From: an uncultured Bacteroidaceae bacterium
Lineage (GTDB): Bacteria > Bacteroidota > Bacteroidia > Bacteroidales > Bacteroidaceae
NCBI GenBank assembly: GCA_905235285.1
Contig: CAJOLI010000019.1
Coordinates: 1-48,483 of the forward strand
Length of the DNA stretch: 48,483 bases
Direction of reading: 5' to 3'
The translations under genes were made by a program, and so were the position numbers. Below the pieces are notes generated by a model. It saw only the letters and a program-made list of their open reading frames with translations. It did not search any database and was not told where the DNA came from. The first letter of the stretch is position 1, and every line of letters starts with the position of its first letter. Positions 8,750 to 17,596 of this stretch are shown piece by piece.

Positions 8750-8947
8750 ATGCCAAAAGTAAAGACTAATTCCGGAGCGAAGAAGCGCTTTACGCTCACC
8801 GGAACGGGTAAGATTAAGCGTCACCACGCTTATCACAGCCACATCCTGACGAAGAAAACCAAGAAGCAGAAGCGCAACCTGCAGCACAGCGACCTCGTCG
8901 TCACTGCCAACCGCAAGCAGGTCCGCGAACTCCTACTCCTTCGCTAA
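8750..8947 (+). CDS. rpmI: 50S ribosomal protein L35
   Basis: 65 residues, normal for bL35. The sequence [33 protein letters not shown] is the classic Lys/Arg-rich N-terminal half. It is a component of the large ribosomal subunit. It lies between infC and rplT as in most bacteria, but the following gap to rplT (210 bp) is much longer than usual and holds repeat-derived sequence. Confidence 0.96.
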   Translation: MPKVKTNSGAKKRFTLTGTGKIKRHHAYHSHILTKKTKKQKRNLQHSDLVVTANRKQVRELLLLR

Positions 8948-9043
8948 TCGCAGTTCAGGACTGAGAGTTAAACAAGTATTTCCCCAAAAGGAGATCACCC
9001 AAAGTCATTAACCGGACGATAGGCCATAAAAAGAGATTAGGGA

Positions 9044-9078
9044 TTCTTGAAGTGTCAAGCGACCCAAGGTCAAGCGAG
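9044..9078 (-). repeat. Solo copy of the 35-bp module in the rpmI-rplT gap (reverse orientation)
   Basis: The plus strand reads TTCTTGAAGTGTCAAGCGAC, the reverse complement of the module's 3' half with one mismatch; the rest is more diverged. It is flanked by AGAGATTAGGGA-type AT-rich sequence that recurs at 25931-25965. Confidence 0.6.
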
Positions 9079-9157
9079 AGATTAGGGACGTTATCATTCC
9101 TCAATTCTCAATCTTCAATCGAATAATCCGCCTGCGTTCAAAAAACAACAAAAAATT

Positions 9158-9502
9158 ATGCCAAGATCAGTTAATCACGTAGCTTCACGTGCAAAAAGAA
9201 AGAGAATCCTGAAGCTCACACGCGGCTACTTCGGAGCCCGCAAGAACGTCTGGACCGTTGCCAAGAACACTTGGGAGAAAGGTCTGACCTATGCTTATCG
9301 CGACCGTAAGCAAAAGAAGCGCTCGTTCCGCGCCCTGTGGATTCAGCGTATTAATGCCGCAGCACGTATGGAAGGCATGAGCTACAGCCAGCTCATGGGA
9401 GCCCTCCACAAGGCCGGCGTAGAGATCAACCGCAAGGTGCTCGCCGACCTGGCCATGAACCACTTCGAAGCGTTCCAGGCCATCGTTGCCAAGGTGAAGT
9501 GA
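9158..9502 (+). CDS. rplT: 50S ribosomal protein L20
   Basis: 114 residues, normal for bL20. [37 protein letters not shown] is the diagnostic N-terminal RNA-binding extension, and RRINAAAR-like [17 protein letters not shown] marks the globular domain. bL20 is an early 50S assembly protein and in some bacteria represses its own operon by binding the leader; no such site could be recognised here. A strong hairpin terminator follows at 9532-9570. Confidence 0.96.
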   Translation: MPRSVNHVASRAKRKRILKLTRGYFGARKNVWTVAKNTWEKGLTYAYRDRKQKKRSFRALWIQRINAAARMEGMSYSQLMGALHKAGVEINRKVLADLAMNHFEAFQAIVAKVK

Positions 9503-9531
9503 GATTCTATCCACTTTATTGACTGAAACAA

Positions 9532-9570
9532 AGAACGCCTGCTCCAAATCGGTGCAGGCGTTCTGCTTCT
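9532..9570 (+). terminator. Rho-independent terminator after rplT
   Basis: A perfect 11-bp inverted repeat AGAACGCCTGC/GCAGGCGTTCT with an 11-nt loop is followed by GCTTCTTTCT, a moderately T-rich tail. It ends the thrS-infC-rpmI-rplT unit and stands between convergent genes. Confidence 0.8.
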
Positions 9571-9596
9571 TTCTGCTGAAAGCTTTCAGCAGCCTT

Positions 9597-12221
9597 CTAT
9601 CTCACAATTTTATACGTTCCCGCGCTGTATTCGTGCTCCTCGCTTTCGCCAGGTAGGCGCACAGAGGCCGTGGTACCCTTGGGGATGGTGAAGCGCCACG
9701 TCCAGCGGTCGCCATCGTAACGCCAAGAGCTCTTGATTAGTCCGGCGGCAGAGCGATACTCTGCGTCGAGATGACCCAGGCGACGGTCGGGAACAGGTCG
9801 CATGATGATGTGGCGGAAACCAGGTTGTGAGCGGTCTGCAGCTATGCCAGCTGCGGTCTGCCAGAGCCACTGACCGACGCAGCCGTAGGCATAGTGGTTG
9901 AACGAGTTCATGCCCTGAGGCCCCATGCCTTTGTCTTTCATATAGCTGTTCCATCGTTCCCAAATGGTCGTGGCGCCCTGATCTACGCTGTAGAGCCAGC
10001 TTGGGTTCTTGCGCTGGAAGAGCAAGTCGTAGGCCAGGTCGACCATGCCGTTGTCGGTGAGCGTGGACATCAGGATGCTGGTGCCGAGGAAACCTGTCTG
10101 CAGGCATCCGCCGTGTTCCTTGAAGTTGAGGCGTAGACGTGCCTTCATCGCTTCCTTGGCCGCTCCCGAGACCAGACCATTGCGCAGGGCGAAAAGGGGT
10201 GGCGTCTGCATCGTGTTGAGTATCTCGCACTTGAACGTACCGTCGGCCGTCAGGAACTGCTCCTTTAGGTAAGCCTTGGCCTCGGCTGCCATCTGGAGGA
10301 AGGGGGCTGCGTCGTGCCCGGTGGCGGCGGCCATGTCGGCCATCATCGATGCATCCATGGCCCAGTAGCAGGCACTGAGGTAGTTCCAGTAGACTATCGT
10401 TTCGGGTTTGGGACCGTTGCTGAAGGCGCGCCCGCTGCAGCTCTCCAGAGGCTCGTAGCTCAGCCAGTCGGCCCACTGGTAGTTGCCGTTCTCCTGGCTG
10501 AGTGCCGTGTGGTCATACTTCACCTCGTTGATGTGGTTGATGAAGCGAAGCATGGCGCTCCAATTCTCGTCAATGATGCGCGTGTCACCGAACTGCTTCC
10601 ACACTGTCCACGGCACAATGATGCCGCAGTCGGCCCATCCTAAGCGCATGGAGCCCGCATCGCCATAGCAGCCCCAGGGTGCTACGCCCGGGAAGCTGCC
10701 AGTGGAGCTCTGAGTGTCGCGCATGTCGCGCATCCACTTATGGAAGAAGGCATCGGTGTTGGCGAAGAAGGTGCCCGTCTCGGCAAACACCTGCGTGTCA
10801 GCCGTCCAACCCTGCCGCTCGTTGCGTTGAGGACAGTCGGTGGGCACCGAGAGATAGTTGCTGCGCATCCCCCAGATGATGTTCTCTATGAGGCGGTTGA
10901 CACTCTCGTCGCCGGTGCTGATAGAGCCCGTCTCAAGGTGTTGAGCTATGGACGTGACAGGTATGGAGCGCAGTCGGCGGAAACTGACATCGCCCGTGGC
11001 CGTGATGCTGGCATAGCGGTAGCCAAGGAAGGTGTGCGTGGGGGTGTAGCTCTCGTAGTCGCCCGTGCCGGCGAAGGTGTATTCAATGCGGAAATGTACC
11101 TCATGTGTGCGCAAGTTTAGGCGGTGGACACTGCCCTCGGGGCCGTCCATGCCACGGCTCTTGGCTCCCATGCCGTCGTTGAGCAGCTCGCCAGGGAGGC
11201 ATGTCAGGCGCGTGCCGGCATCAGCCTTGAAAACGAACGAGGGCACGGCGGCTGCGTTCTGCCCGAAGTCTACAACGAGCGTCTCACCTGGGTGTAACAC
11301 TATCTCGTTGCCATCGGTGTATTCGCGCAGGACCCGAACCTTACCGTAGGTTTCGTCGCCAGCATCGCTAACACCCCGCCATACATAGGCCTTTACTGGA
11401 CTGAGCGAAAGATCGTTGCGAAGGTAGATTTCAGCACCGGCCGATGGCACGACCTCGCCCTCGAACTCTGTGCTAACTTCAGGGCGTATGAAGTCGGGAG
11501 AGCCTGTGAGAGGCAACCCGCGTCGAGCATCGTAGCGCTCGCCCTCAAAGATACCTGTCTGCACGACGGGACCTGCGATGGCTGCGCTCCACGTCGAGGG
11601 GTCTGTGACGTAGTGGCGAATGCTCCCGTCGGTATACTTCACTTCAAGCACGCCGCGGAAGGCACAACGGTGTCCGAGCATGCCTTCATGGCCACCCTGC
11701 GTGATAATTCTATCGGCCCACCAGCCCGGTGTTACCTGCACGGCAAGCGTGTTCGCTGCACCGGCAGAGCGCTGCAGCGCCCCGGTGACATCGTAAGTGA
11801 ACGAGCGACGCGTCTTCAGGGGATGTGTAAACCCGGGCTTGAGGACTTCCTCGCCGATGAGTAGCCCGTTGACATAGAGGTCGTAGACACCCAAGGAAGT
11901 TGTCATCCAGCGTGCACGCTCAATCTTACCTTCATTGGTGAAGGTGTTGACAAACCAGCTGGCTCCTTCGGCAGAGCAGGCGTTGTCTGAATCATTAATT
12001 TTGCCGATGACTGTCGGAGCGCCGCCTACGGTCAGCCACTGCGCACCGCTCCAGGCACCGTCGCTCAGGGCTGCCGTGCGCTCGCCGCCGAAGGGCGTTT
12101 CTGTGTTCCGCGTCGTGCGGCATGAAATAGCCATTGTGCCCAATGCTACCACTATGGAGGCTGCTGTCAGCAGCTTCACGGTCTGGCACATTCGTCGTTT
12201 CTCAGAAGTCCTATTTTTCAT
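9597..12221 (-). CDS. Lipoprotein alpha-L-rhamnosidase, GH78
   Basis: 874 residues. The N-terminus has a basic stretch, a hydrophobic core and a lipobox ending AISC (Cys34), so the enzyme is a lipoprotein, probably surface- or periplasm-facing. The order fits GH78: N-terminal beta-sandwich (about 55-240, with WADRIITQGGHEGMLG), concanavalin-like domain, (alpha/alpha)6 catalytic barrel from about 430 and a C-terminal beta domain. Catalytic-type residues are visible: D462, E468 and D475 in TDCPQRNERQGWTAD, and E755 in TTIWERWNSY, the expected general base. It hydrolyses terminal alpha-L-rhamnose from plant pectins or glycosides. It appears monocistronic. A -7 box at 12377-12384 would give a leader of about 150 nt containing a strong hairpin. 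Confidence 0.9.
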   Translation of the reverse strand: MKNRTSEKRRMCQTVKLLTAASIVVALGTMAISCRTTRNTETPFGGERTAALSDGAWSGAQWLTVGGAPTVIGKINDSDNACSAEGASWFVNTFTNEGKIERARWMTTSLGVYDLYVNGLLIGEEVLKPGFTHPLKTRRSFTYDVTGALQRSAGAANTLAVQVTPGWWADRIITQGGHEGMLGHRCAFRGVLEVKYTDGSIRHYVTDPSTWSAAIAGPVVQTGIFEGERYDARRGLPLTGSPDFIRPEVSTEFEGEVVPSAGAEIYLRNDLSLSPVKAYVWRGVSDAGDETYGKVRVLREYTDGNEIVLHPGETLVVDFGQNAAAVPSFVFKADAGTRLTCLPGELLNDGMGAKSRGMDGPEGSVHRLNLRTHEVHFRIEYTFAGTGDYESYTPTHTFLGYRYASITATGDVSFRRLRSIPVTSIAQHLETGSISTGDESVNRLIENIIWGMRSNYLSVPTDCPQRNERQGWTADTQVFAETGTFFANTDAFFHKWMRDMRDTQSSTGSFPGVAPWGCYGDAGSMRLGWADCGIIVPWTVWKQFGDTRIIDENWSAMLRFINHINEVKYDHTALSQENGNYQWADWLSYEPLESCSGRAFSNGPKPETIVYWNYLSACYWAMDASMMADMAAATGHDAAPFLQMAAEAKAYLKEQFLTADGTFKCEILNTMQTPPLFALRNGLVSGAAKEAMKARLRLNFKEHGGCLQTGFLGTSILMSTLTDNGMVDLAYDLLFQRKNPSWLYSVDQGATTIWERWNSYMKDKGMGPQGMNSFNHYAYGCVGQWLWQTAAGIAADRSQPGFRHIIMRPVPDRRLGHLDAEYRSAAGLIKSSWRYDGDRWTWRFTIPKGTTASVRLPGESEEHEYSAGTYKIVR

Positions 12222-12289
12222 AATTGCTAAGTATGAAGGTTTAAACTAATGACGTTCACCACCTATGGCAACTCGCATGCTCATGGAAA

Positions 12290-12313
12290 GAGTGCAACGG
12301 CGTTGCGCCACTC
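12290..12313. repeat. Strong hairpin in the rhamnosidase 5' leader
   Basis: GAGTG(C)AACG...CGTTG and CACTC form an 11-bp stem with a two-base bulge and a minimal loop. It falls in the divergent region between the rhamnosidase and AICAR transformylase genes (12222-12528). Smaller inverted repeats (GTGC/GCAC, GGAGC/GCTCC) follow to 12365. Nothing else was seen in this gap apart from two promoter boxes. Confidence 0.5.
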
Positions 12314-12376
12314 CTCAAACACGTGCATTATGGAAGCACGCACACTTCGGCGAAGGAGCAGCTCCCCTTTCGGCAT

Positions 12377-12384
12377 CAAAGTTA
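12377..12384 (-). promoter_or_regulatory. Promoter -7 box (TAACTTTG) for the rhamnosidase
   Basis: On the minus strand TAACTTTG fits TAnnTTTG. It is the only such box upstream of the gene before the opposite gene's promoter and would create a structured leader of about 150 nt. Confidence 0.4.
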
Positions 12385-12470
12385 AACTTATTTTCTGATT
12401 TCTGACGCAATGATTAAGAATTTATTTTATCATTATTTTAAAAAACGTGTGCCATTTGCTTTTTTATGCT

Positions 12471-12478
12471 TATCTTTG
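12471..12478 (+). promoter_or_regulatory. Promoter -7 box (TATCTTTG) for the AICAR transformylase gene
   Basis: TATCTTTG followed by CGCC is 50 bp upstream of the ATG and gives a leader of about 45 nt. A TTTG occurs nearby at 12455-12458, but its spacing (12 bp) is shorter than the usual 19 bp. Confidence 0.5.
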
Positions 12479-12528
12479 CGCCATAAAAGATAATATTAAC
12501 GCCAATAAATAATCTTTTCCACTACACA

Positions 12529-13713
12529 ATGAACGAACTTCAGCTTAAGTACGGTTGCAATCCGAATCAGAAGCCGTCGCGCATCTTCATGGCCGATGGC
12601 AGCGAACTGCCCATCCAAGTGCTCAGCGGCCGTCCCGGCTACATAAACTTCCTCGACGCCTTCAATGCATGGCAACTCGTCAGTGAGCTAAAGGCGGCAA
12701 CAGGCCTGCCGGCTGCCACATCCTTTAAGCACGTCTCGCCGGCTGGAGCCGCCGTCGGACTGCCCTTGAGCGATACGTTACGCAAGATCTACTGGGTCGA
12801 TGACCTCCCTTTCGAGCTCACACCAATAGCATCTGCATACGCACGAGCCAGAGGTGCCGACCGCATGAGTTCCTATGGTGACTTCATTGCGCTCTCCGAC
12901 ACTTGTGACGAGCCTACCGCGATGCTCATTAAGCGTGAGGTGAGCGATGGCGTCATTGCTCCAGGTTTCACCGATGAGGCTCTCGCCATACTCCGCGAGA
13001 AGCGCAAAGGAACTTACAACGTCATTCAGATAGACCCCACCTACAGACCTGAGCCTGTAGAACGCAAGCAGGTCTTCGGCATAACTTTTGAGCAAGGACG
13101 AAACGAGGTGCGCCTCGACGACCCCGCCCTCTTCGAGAACGTGCCTACCGTAGCAAAAGACTTCCCGGCTGAAGCACGGCGGGACCTCGTCATAGCACTC
13201 ATAACGCTCAAATACACTCAGAGCAACTCCGTTTGCTACGTCAAGGACGGGCAGGCCATAGGCATAGGAGCTGGACAGCAGAGTCGCATCCACTGCACAC
13301 GCCTCGCTGGGCAGAAGGCCGATACATGGTGGCTGCGCCAGCATCCGAAGGTGATGAGCCTGCCTTTCGTGCCTGGCATACGTCGTGCTGATCGCGACAA
13401 CACAATAGATATATATATAGGAGACGAGTGTGACGATGTCCTGCGCGACGGCGCTTGGCAGCAGTTCTTCACCGAGCGGCCACAACCCCTTACACGAGAA
13501 GAGAAGCGCCAATGGATAGCCACAAACAAAGGCGTGGCTCTCGGCTCCGACGCCTTTTTCCCCTTCGGCGACAATATCGAGCGCGCCCACAAAAGTGGGG
13601 TAGAGTATGTTGCTCAGGCTGGAGGCAGTGTCCGGGACGACCATGTCATTATGACCTGCGACCGCTATGGCATCGCCATGGCCTTCACCGGCGTACGCTT
13701 GTTCCATCATTAA
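12529..13713 (+). CDS. Stand-alone AICAR transformylase (phosphoribosylaminoimidazolecarboxamide formyltransferase)
   Basis: 394 residues, corresponding only to the C-terminal AICARFT domain of PurH; the N-terminal IMP cyclohydrolase (MGS-like) domain is absent. The reaction is formyl transfer from 10-formyl-THF to AICAR, the penultimate step of purine synthesis. The Lys-His catalytic pair is present (SFKHVSPAGAA, K67-H68), as are YTQSNSVCYVKDGQAIGIGAGQQSRI and the C-terminal GSDAFFPFGDNIERA segment, all diagnostic. The N-terminal YGCNPNQKP is also the family signature. The cyclohydrolase must be encoded elsewhere, probably by a full purH. A Lys-rich mini-protein starts 12 bp downstream, then a terminator. 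Confidence 0.9.
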   Translation: MNELQLKYGCNPNQKPSRIFMADGSELPIQVLSGRPGYINFLDAFNAWQLVSELKAATGLPAATSFKHVSPAGAAVGLPLSDTLRKIYWVDDLPFELTPIASAYARARGADRMSSYGDFIALSDTCDEPTAMLIKREVSDGVIAPGFTDEALAILREKRKGTYNVIQIDPTYRPEPVERKQVFGITFEQGRNEVRLDDPALFENVPTVAKDFPAEARRDLVIALITLKYTQSNSVCYVKDGQAIGIGAGQQSRIHCTRLAGQKADTWWLRQHPKVMSLPFVPGIRRADRDNTIDIYIGDECDDVLRDGAWQQFFTERPQPLTREEKRQWIATNKGVALGSDAFFPFGDNIERAHKSGVEYVAQAGGSVRDDHVIMTCDRYGIAMAFTGVRLFHH

Positions 13714-13725
13714 TTATCATTCACG

Positions 13726-13935
13726 ATGAGTAATCAATACGGAGGTGACGACATAGATCACGTCATACTCAACGGCGTGACTTTCCGAGGGGCTTCAAAG
13801 AATCCGAAGAAAGATGCGTCAAGCAAGGTGAAGACAAAGGCCAAAAAGAAAACCTACATCACAGGTGCCCATGGCTCAGCTTCGGCCAAGAAGAAAGCCG
13901 ACATCCGTCGGGCGCGGGCTAATAGGCATAAATAA
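13726..13935 (+). CDS. Lys-rich mini-protein, unknown function
   Basis: 69 residues, starting 12 bp after the AICAR transformylase stop and before the terminator at 14021, so it is very likely co-transcribed. About a quarter of residues are Lys or Arg (DASSKVKTKAKKKTYI, SAKKKADIRRARANRHK), with an acidic N-terminus (NQYGGDDIDHV). No domain was recognised. It may bind nucleic acid, but that is inferred from charge only. Confidence 0.5.
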   Translation: MSNQYGGDDIDHVILNGVTFRGASKNPKKDASSKVKTKAKKKTYITGAHGSASAKKKADIRRARANRHK

Positions 13936-14020
13936 CAGTTAACCCCAATCGCACCTTAGCGTGTAACTGTCTAATGAACGATTGTTTCTTAATCCTTTAT
14001 GGATTTGGTATGATAATTAC

Positions 14021-14055
14021 GCCCTCTCAACATCTGGAGTTGAGAGGGCTTTTTG
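14021..14055 (+). terminator. Rho-independent terminator of the AICAR transformylase unit
   Basis: A perfect 11-bp stem GCCCTCTCAAC/GTTGAGAGGGC with a 7-nt loop is followed by TTTTT. It lies 27 bp from the convergent secA stop codon; read on the minus strand the tail is not T-rich, so it mainly serves the plus strand. Confidence 0.9.
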
Positions 14056-14081
14056 TGGGGAATGAAAATAGCATGTCGTGG

Positions 14082-17000
14082 TTAGAGGTTGCGACCGTGG
14101 CAGTTCTTGAACTTCTTGCCGCTGCCGCAGGGACATGGGTCGTTGCGGCCTGGTACCTTCTCTGCGGTAAATGGTGTCCGTGGCTGCTGGGCGCGAGTGT
14201 CATAGGCTGCTGCAGCCTGCTGAGCAGGGTCATTGAGGTCGGTGGGCGCTGCGCTGGCATAGTCGGGGCGTCCGTAATTGGGCGCAGGTGTTGTCCCAGG
14301 TGTCCCGCCGGCTCGGCTGGTGGTGTATTGAGCGCGCTGCGCTGCTGCCGCGCGCTGCCGGCGCTGGGCCTCGTACTCGGCGCGCCGCTGGGCGGCATCG
14401 TCGGGCGCCTCTACCTGCTGCTCGGGCACTTGGCCACGCATGAGGATAGAGATGGTCTGGTTGTTGATTCGGTTGACCATCTTGTCGAAGAGCTGTACGC
14501 TTTCGAGTTTGAAGATGAGTAACGGGTCCTTCTGCTCGTAGCTGGCGTTCTGCACGGAGTGCTTGAGCTCGTCAAGCTCGCGCAAGTTCTCTTTCCATGC
14601 CTCGTCAATGACGTGTAGCATGATGGCTTTCTCGAAGGCGGTGACGATTGCGTGACCCTCACTCTTACATGTCTGTTCCAGAGAGACGCCTCCAATGTTG
14701 TAGGCTCGTCGCCCGTCTACGATAGGCACTAGTACGGGTCTGTCTTTCCATTCCTGTCCGTTGGGACCTTCGTATATGGGCTTGAAGACGCGATAGGCTT
14801 CTGCTGCTATGGTCTGTGTCTTCAACTGGAAGCGTGCGAGCACGGCCTGATATGCTTTCTCCTCAAGGTCTTCACGTCGCATGCCAGTGAGGTCGCTTTG
14901 GCTGAAGGGCACTTCCATGGCGAAGAGGCTTATGAATTGCTCTTTCATCTGCTCGTGCTCGGCGCAGTTCTCTATGATGCTGCATACGCGGTCGTAGAGC
15001 ATGTCGGCGATATCCATGCCGAGTCGTTCGCCCATGAGTGCGTGGCGGCGCTTATCGTAGACTACGGTGCGTTGCTTGTTCATGACATCGTCATACTCAA
15101 GCAGGCGCTTACGTACGCCGAAATGGTTCTCTTCGACTTTCTTTTGTGCGCGTTCGATGCTGTTGTTAATCATGGGGTGCTCAATCATCTCGCCGTCCTC
15201 GAATCCCAGACGGTCCATGACCTTGGCTATGCGTTCGCTGGCAAAGAGGCGCATGAGTTTGTCCTCAAGTGAGACGAAGAAGACGCTGGAGCCCGGGTCG
15301 CCCTGTCGGCCGGAACGTCCGCGTAGCTGTCGGTCGACACGTCGGCTCTCATGGCGCTCAGTGCCTATGATGGCAAGTCCTCCTGCCTCACGCACTTCGG
15401 GCGAGAGCTTGATGTCGGTACCACGACCTGCCATGTTGGTCGCTATGGTTACTGCTCCGAGTCCGTTTGTCGACTGTCCGGCGAGTGCCACGATGTCGGC
15501 TTCCTTCTGGTGGAGCTTGGCGTTCAGCACTTGATGAGGTATCTTTCGGAGCGAAAGCATACGCGAGAGGAGTTCGGATATCTCGACCGAAGTCGTACCG
15601 ACAAGGGTGGGTCGTCCGATGTTGCGCATCTTCTCGACCTCGGCGATGACGGCATTGTACTTCTCGCGCTGGGTCTTGTAGACACGGTCGTTCTGGTCGT
15701 TGCGGATAACGGGACGGTTGGTAGGAATCTCGACGACATCGAGTTTGTAGATGTCCCAGAACTCACCAGCCTCGGTGACGGCTGTACCCGTCATGCCGGC
15801 AAGTTTGTGGTACATACGGAAGTAGTTCTGCAGGGTGATGGTGGCGAAGGTCTGCGTGGCGGCCTGCACCTTGACGTGCTCCTTGGCCTCGACAGCCTGA
15901 TGGAGGCCGTCGCTCCACCGACGCCCTTCCATGACGCGTCCCGTCTGCTCGTCAACAATCTTGATTTCGCCGTCGACAATGATGTACTCCTCGTTGAGGT
16001 TGAACATAGCGTAAGCTTTCAGCAACTGCTGGATTGTGTGGACGCGCTCGCTCTTAATGGCATAGTCGGTGTACATCTGGTCCTTCTTCTCAACGCGTTC
16101 CTCGTCGGAGAGGCTCTTGTCGCCCTCGAGCGCCGACATCTGGCTGGCAATATCGGGAAGGATGAAGAGGTCGTCGTCGTTCACCTCCTTCGAAAGCCAA
16201 GCATTGCCCTTGTCGGTGAGGTCGGCGCTGTTGAGCTTTTCGTCGATGACAAAGTAGAGCGGCTCTACAGCCTCGGGCATACGCTTGTTGTTGTTCTCCA
16301 TATAGATTTCCTCGGTGGAGAGCATACCGCTCTTGATGCCAGGTTCGGAGAGGTACTTGATGAGGGGCTTGTTCTTAGGCAGCGCCTTGTAGGAACGGAA
16401 GAGCGAGAGGAAGCCGGCGGCCGTCTTCTCCTTGTCGTCCTCGGCCTGTCCCTCGGCGATGAGTTTCTTGGCTTCGGCCAGATACTGCGTGGCCAACTGG
16501 CGTTGCACGCCTACGAGCTTCTCGACCAGAGGCTGGTACTCCTCGAACATCTGGTCGTCGCCCTTGGGAACGGGACCGCTGATGATGAGCGGCGTGCGGG
16601 CATCGTCAATCAGCACGGAGTCGACCTCGTCGACGATGGCGTAGTTGTGCATGCGCTGTACGAGGTCCTCGGGAGATGTGGCCATATTGTCGCGCAAGTA
16701 GTCGAAACCGAACTCGTTGTTCGTGCCGAAAGTGATATCGGCCTGATAAGCTTTGCGGCGTGCTTCGGAATTGGGTTGGTGTTTGTCGATGCAGTCGACC
16801 GAGAGGCCGTGGAACATGTAGAGGGGACCCATCCACTCGGAGTCGCGCTTGGCCAGATAGTCGTTTACGGTGACGACGTGTACGCCATTTCCTGTCAACG
16901 CATTGAGGAACACAGGGAGTGTGGCTACGAGAGTCTTACCCTCGCCCGTTGCCATTTCAGCAATCTTGCCTTGATGCAGTACGGTGCCGCCGAAGAGCTG

Positions 17001-17522
17001 CACGTCGTAGTGGATCATGTTCCAGATGGTCTCATTGCCGCCGGCTACCCAATGGTTATGGTAGATGGCCTTGTCGCCGTCGATGTCAACGAAGTCATGG
17101 CGTGCAGCCAGCTCGCGGTCGAAATCGGTAGCGGTCACTTCTACATCCTCGTTATTTGTGAATCGTTCGGCTGTCGATTTTACGATGGCAAAGGCAATGG
17201 GGCGAATCTCGTCGAGCACTTTCTCGAAGACCTCGAGTTGCTCTTTCTCGAGCTTGTCGATTTTCTCAAATATGGGTTTGCGGTCCTCGATGGGAGTCTG
17301 CTCGATGCGGGCTTTCAGCTCATCTATCTGTGTGCGTATTGGCACTCCAGCCTCGCGTATGCGCGCCTGCAGCTCTTTAGTACGCGCGCGAAGTTCGTCG
17401 TTGGAGAGCGCGTTGATATCAGGGTAAATTTTCAGAACCTGGTCCACGAGTGGCTGTATGGCCTTCATGTCGCGGTCGCTCTTGTTGCCGAAGAGCTTAC
17501 GAAGTAGTTTGATGAAATCCAT
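14082..17522 (-). CDS. secA: Preprotein translocase ATPase SecA
   Basis: 1146 residues, the long Bacteroidota form. SecA drives Sec-dependent export through SecYEG. The Walker A region is EMATGEGKT (about 189-197), the DEAD-like box is [15 protein letters not shown], and the helicase motifs [18 protein letters not shown] and [14 protein letters not shown] are intact. The protein ends in an Ala/Gln/Pro-rich linker and the zinc-binding tail [14 protein letters not shown] (1130-1143) that contacts SecB or the ribosome. It starts at ATG 17522 ([18 protein letters not shown]), 74 bp after the upstream phosphatase-like gene on the same strand. A long antisense open frame at 15351-17507 is a codon-composition shadow, not a gene. 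Confidence 0.97.
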   Translation of the reverse strand: MDFIKLLRKLFGNKSDRDMKAIQPLVDQVLKIYPDINALSNDELRARTKELQARIREAGVPIRTQIDELKARIEQTPIEDRKPIFEKIDKLEKEQLEVFEKVLDEIRPIAFAIVKSTAERFTNNEDVEVTATDFDRELAARHDFVDIDGDKAIYHNHWVAGGNETIWNMIHYDVQLFGGTVLHQGKIAEMATGEGKTLVATLPVFLNALTGNGVHVVTVNDYLAKRDSEWMGPLYMFHGLSVDCIDKHQPNSEARRKAYQADITFGTNNEFGFDYLRDNMATSPEDLVQRMHNYAIVDEVDSVLIDDARTPLIISGPVPKGDDQMFEEYQPLVEKLVGVQRQLATQYLAEAKKLIAEGQAEDDKEKTAAGFLSLFRSYKALPKNKPLIKYLSEPGIKSGMLSTEEIYMENNNKRMPEAVEPLYFVIDEKLNSADLTDKGNAWLSKEVNDDDLFILPDIASQMSALEGDKSLSDEERVEKKDQMYTDYAIKSERVHTIQQLLKAYAMFNLNEEYIIVDGEIKIVDEQTGRVMEGRRWSDGLHQAVEAKEHVKVQAATQTFATITLQNYFRMYHKLAGMTGTAVTEAGEFWDIYKLDVVEIPTNRPVIRNDQNDRVYKTQREKYNAVIAEVEKMRNIGRPTLVGTTSVEISELLSRMLSLRKIPHQVLNAKLHQKEADIVALAGQSTNGLGAVTIATNMAGRGTDIKLSPEVREAGGLAIIGTERHESRRVDRQLRGRSGRQGDPGSSVFFVSLEDKLMRLFASERIAKVMDRLGFEDGEMIEHPMINNSIERAQKKVEENHFGVRKRLLEYDDVMNKQRTVVYDKRRHALMGERLGMDIADMLYDRVCSIIENCAEHEQMKEQFISLFAMEVPFSQSDLTGMRREDLEEKAYQAVLARFQLKTQTIAAEAYRVFKPIYEGPNGQEWKDRPVLVPIVDGRRAYNIGGVSLEQTCKSEGHAIVTAFEKAIMLHVIDEAWKENLRELDELKHSVQNASYEQKDPLLIFKLESVQLFDKMVNRINNQTISILMRGQVPEQQVEAPDDAAQRRAEYEAQRRQRAAAAQRAQYTTSRAGGTPGTTPAPNYGRPDYASAAPTDLNDPAQQAAAAYDTRAQQPRTPFTAEKVPGRNDPCPCGSGKKFKNCHGRNL

Positions 17523-17596
17523 ATATTTTTTTACGATTTTACAATTTATGATTTACAATATATTCACAAAATATACAGTTATCAGCGTAAAAGCTC

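Noticed and set aside
15351..17507. 718-residue open frame antisense to secA
   Set aside because: It mirrors secA codons on the opposite strand, has no recognisable domain, and a complete SecA is encoded on the other strand. Similar long antisense frames over 416-1108, 3635-4336, 6067-7008 and 28201-29064 were dismissed for the same reason.
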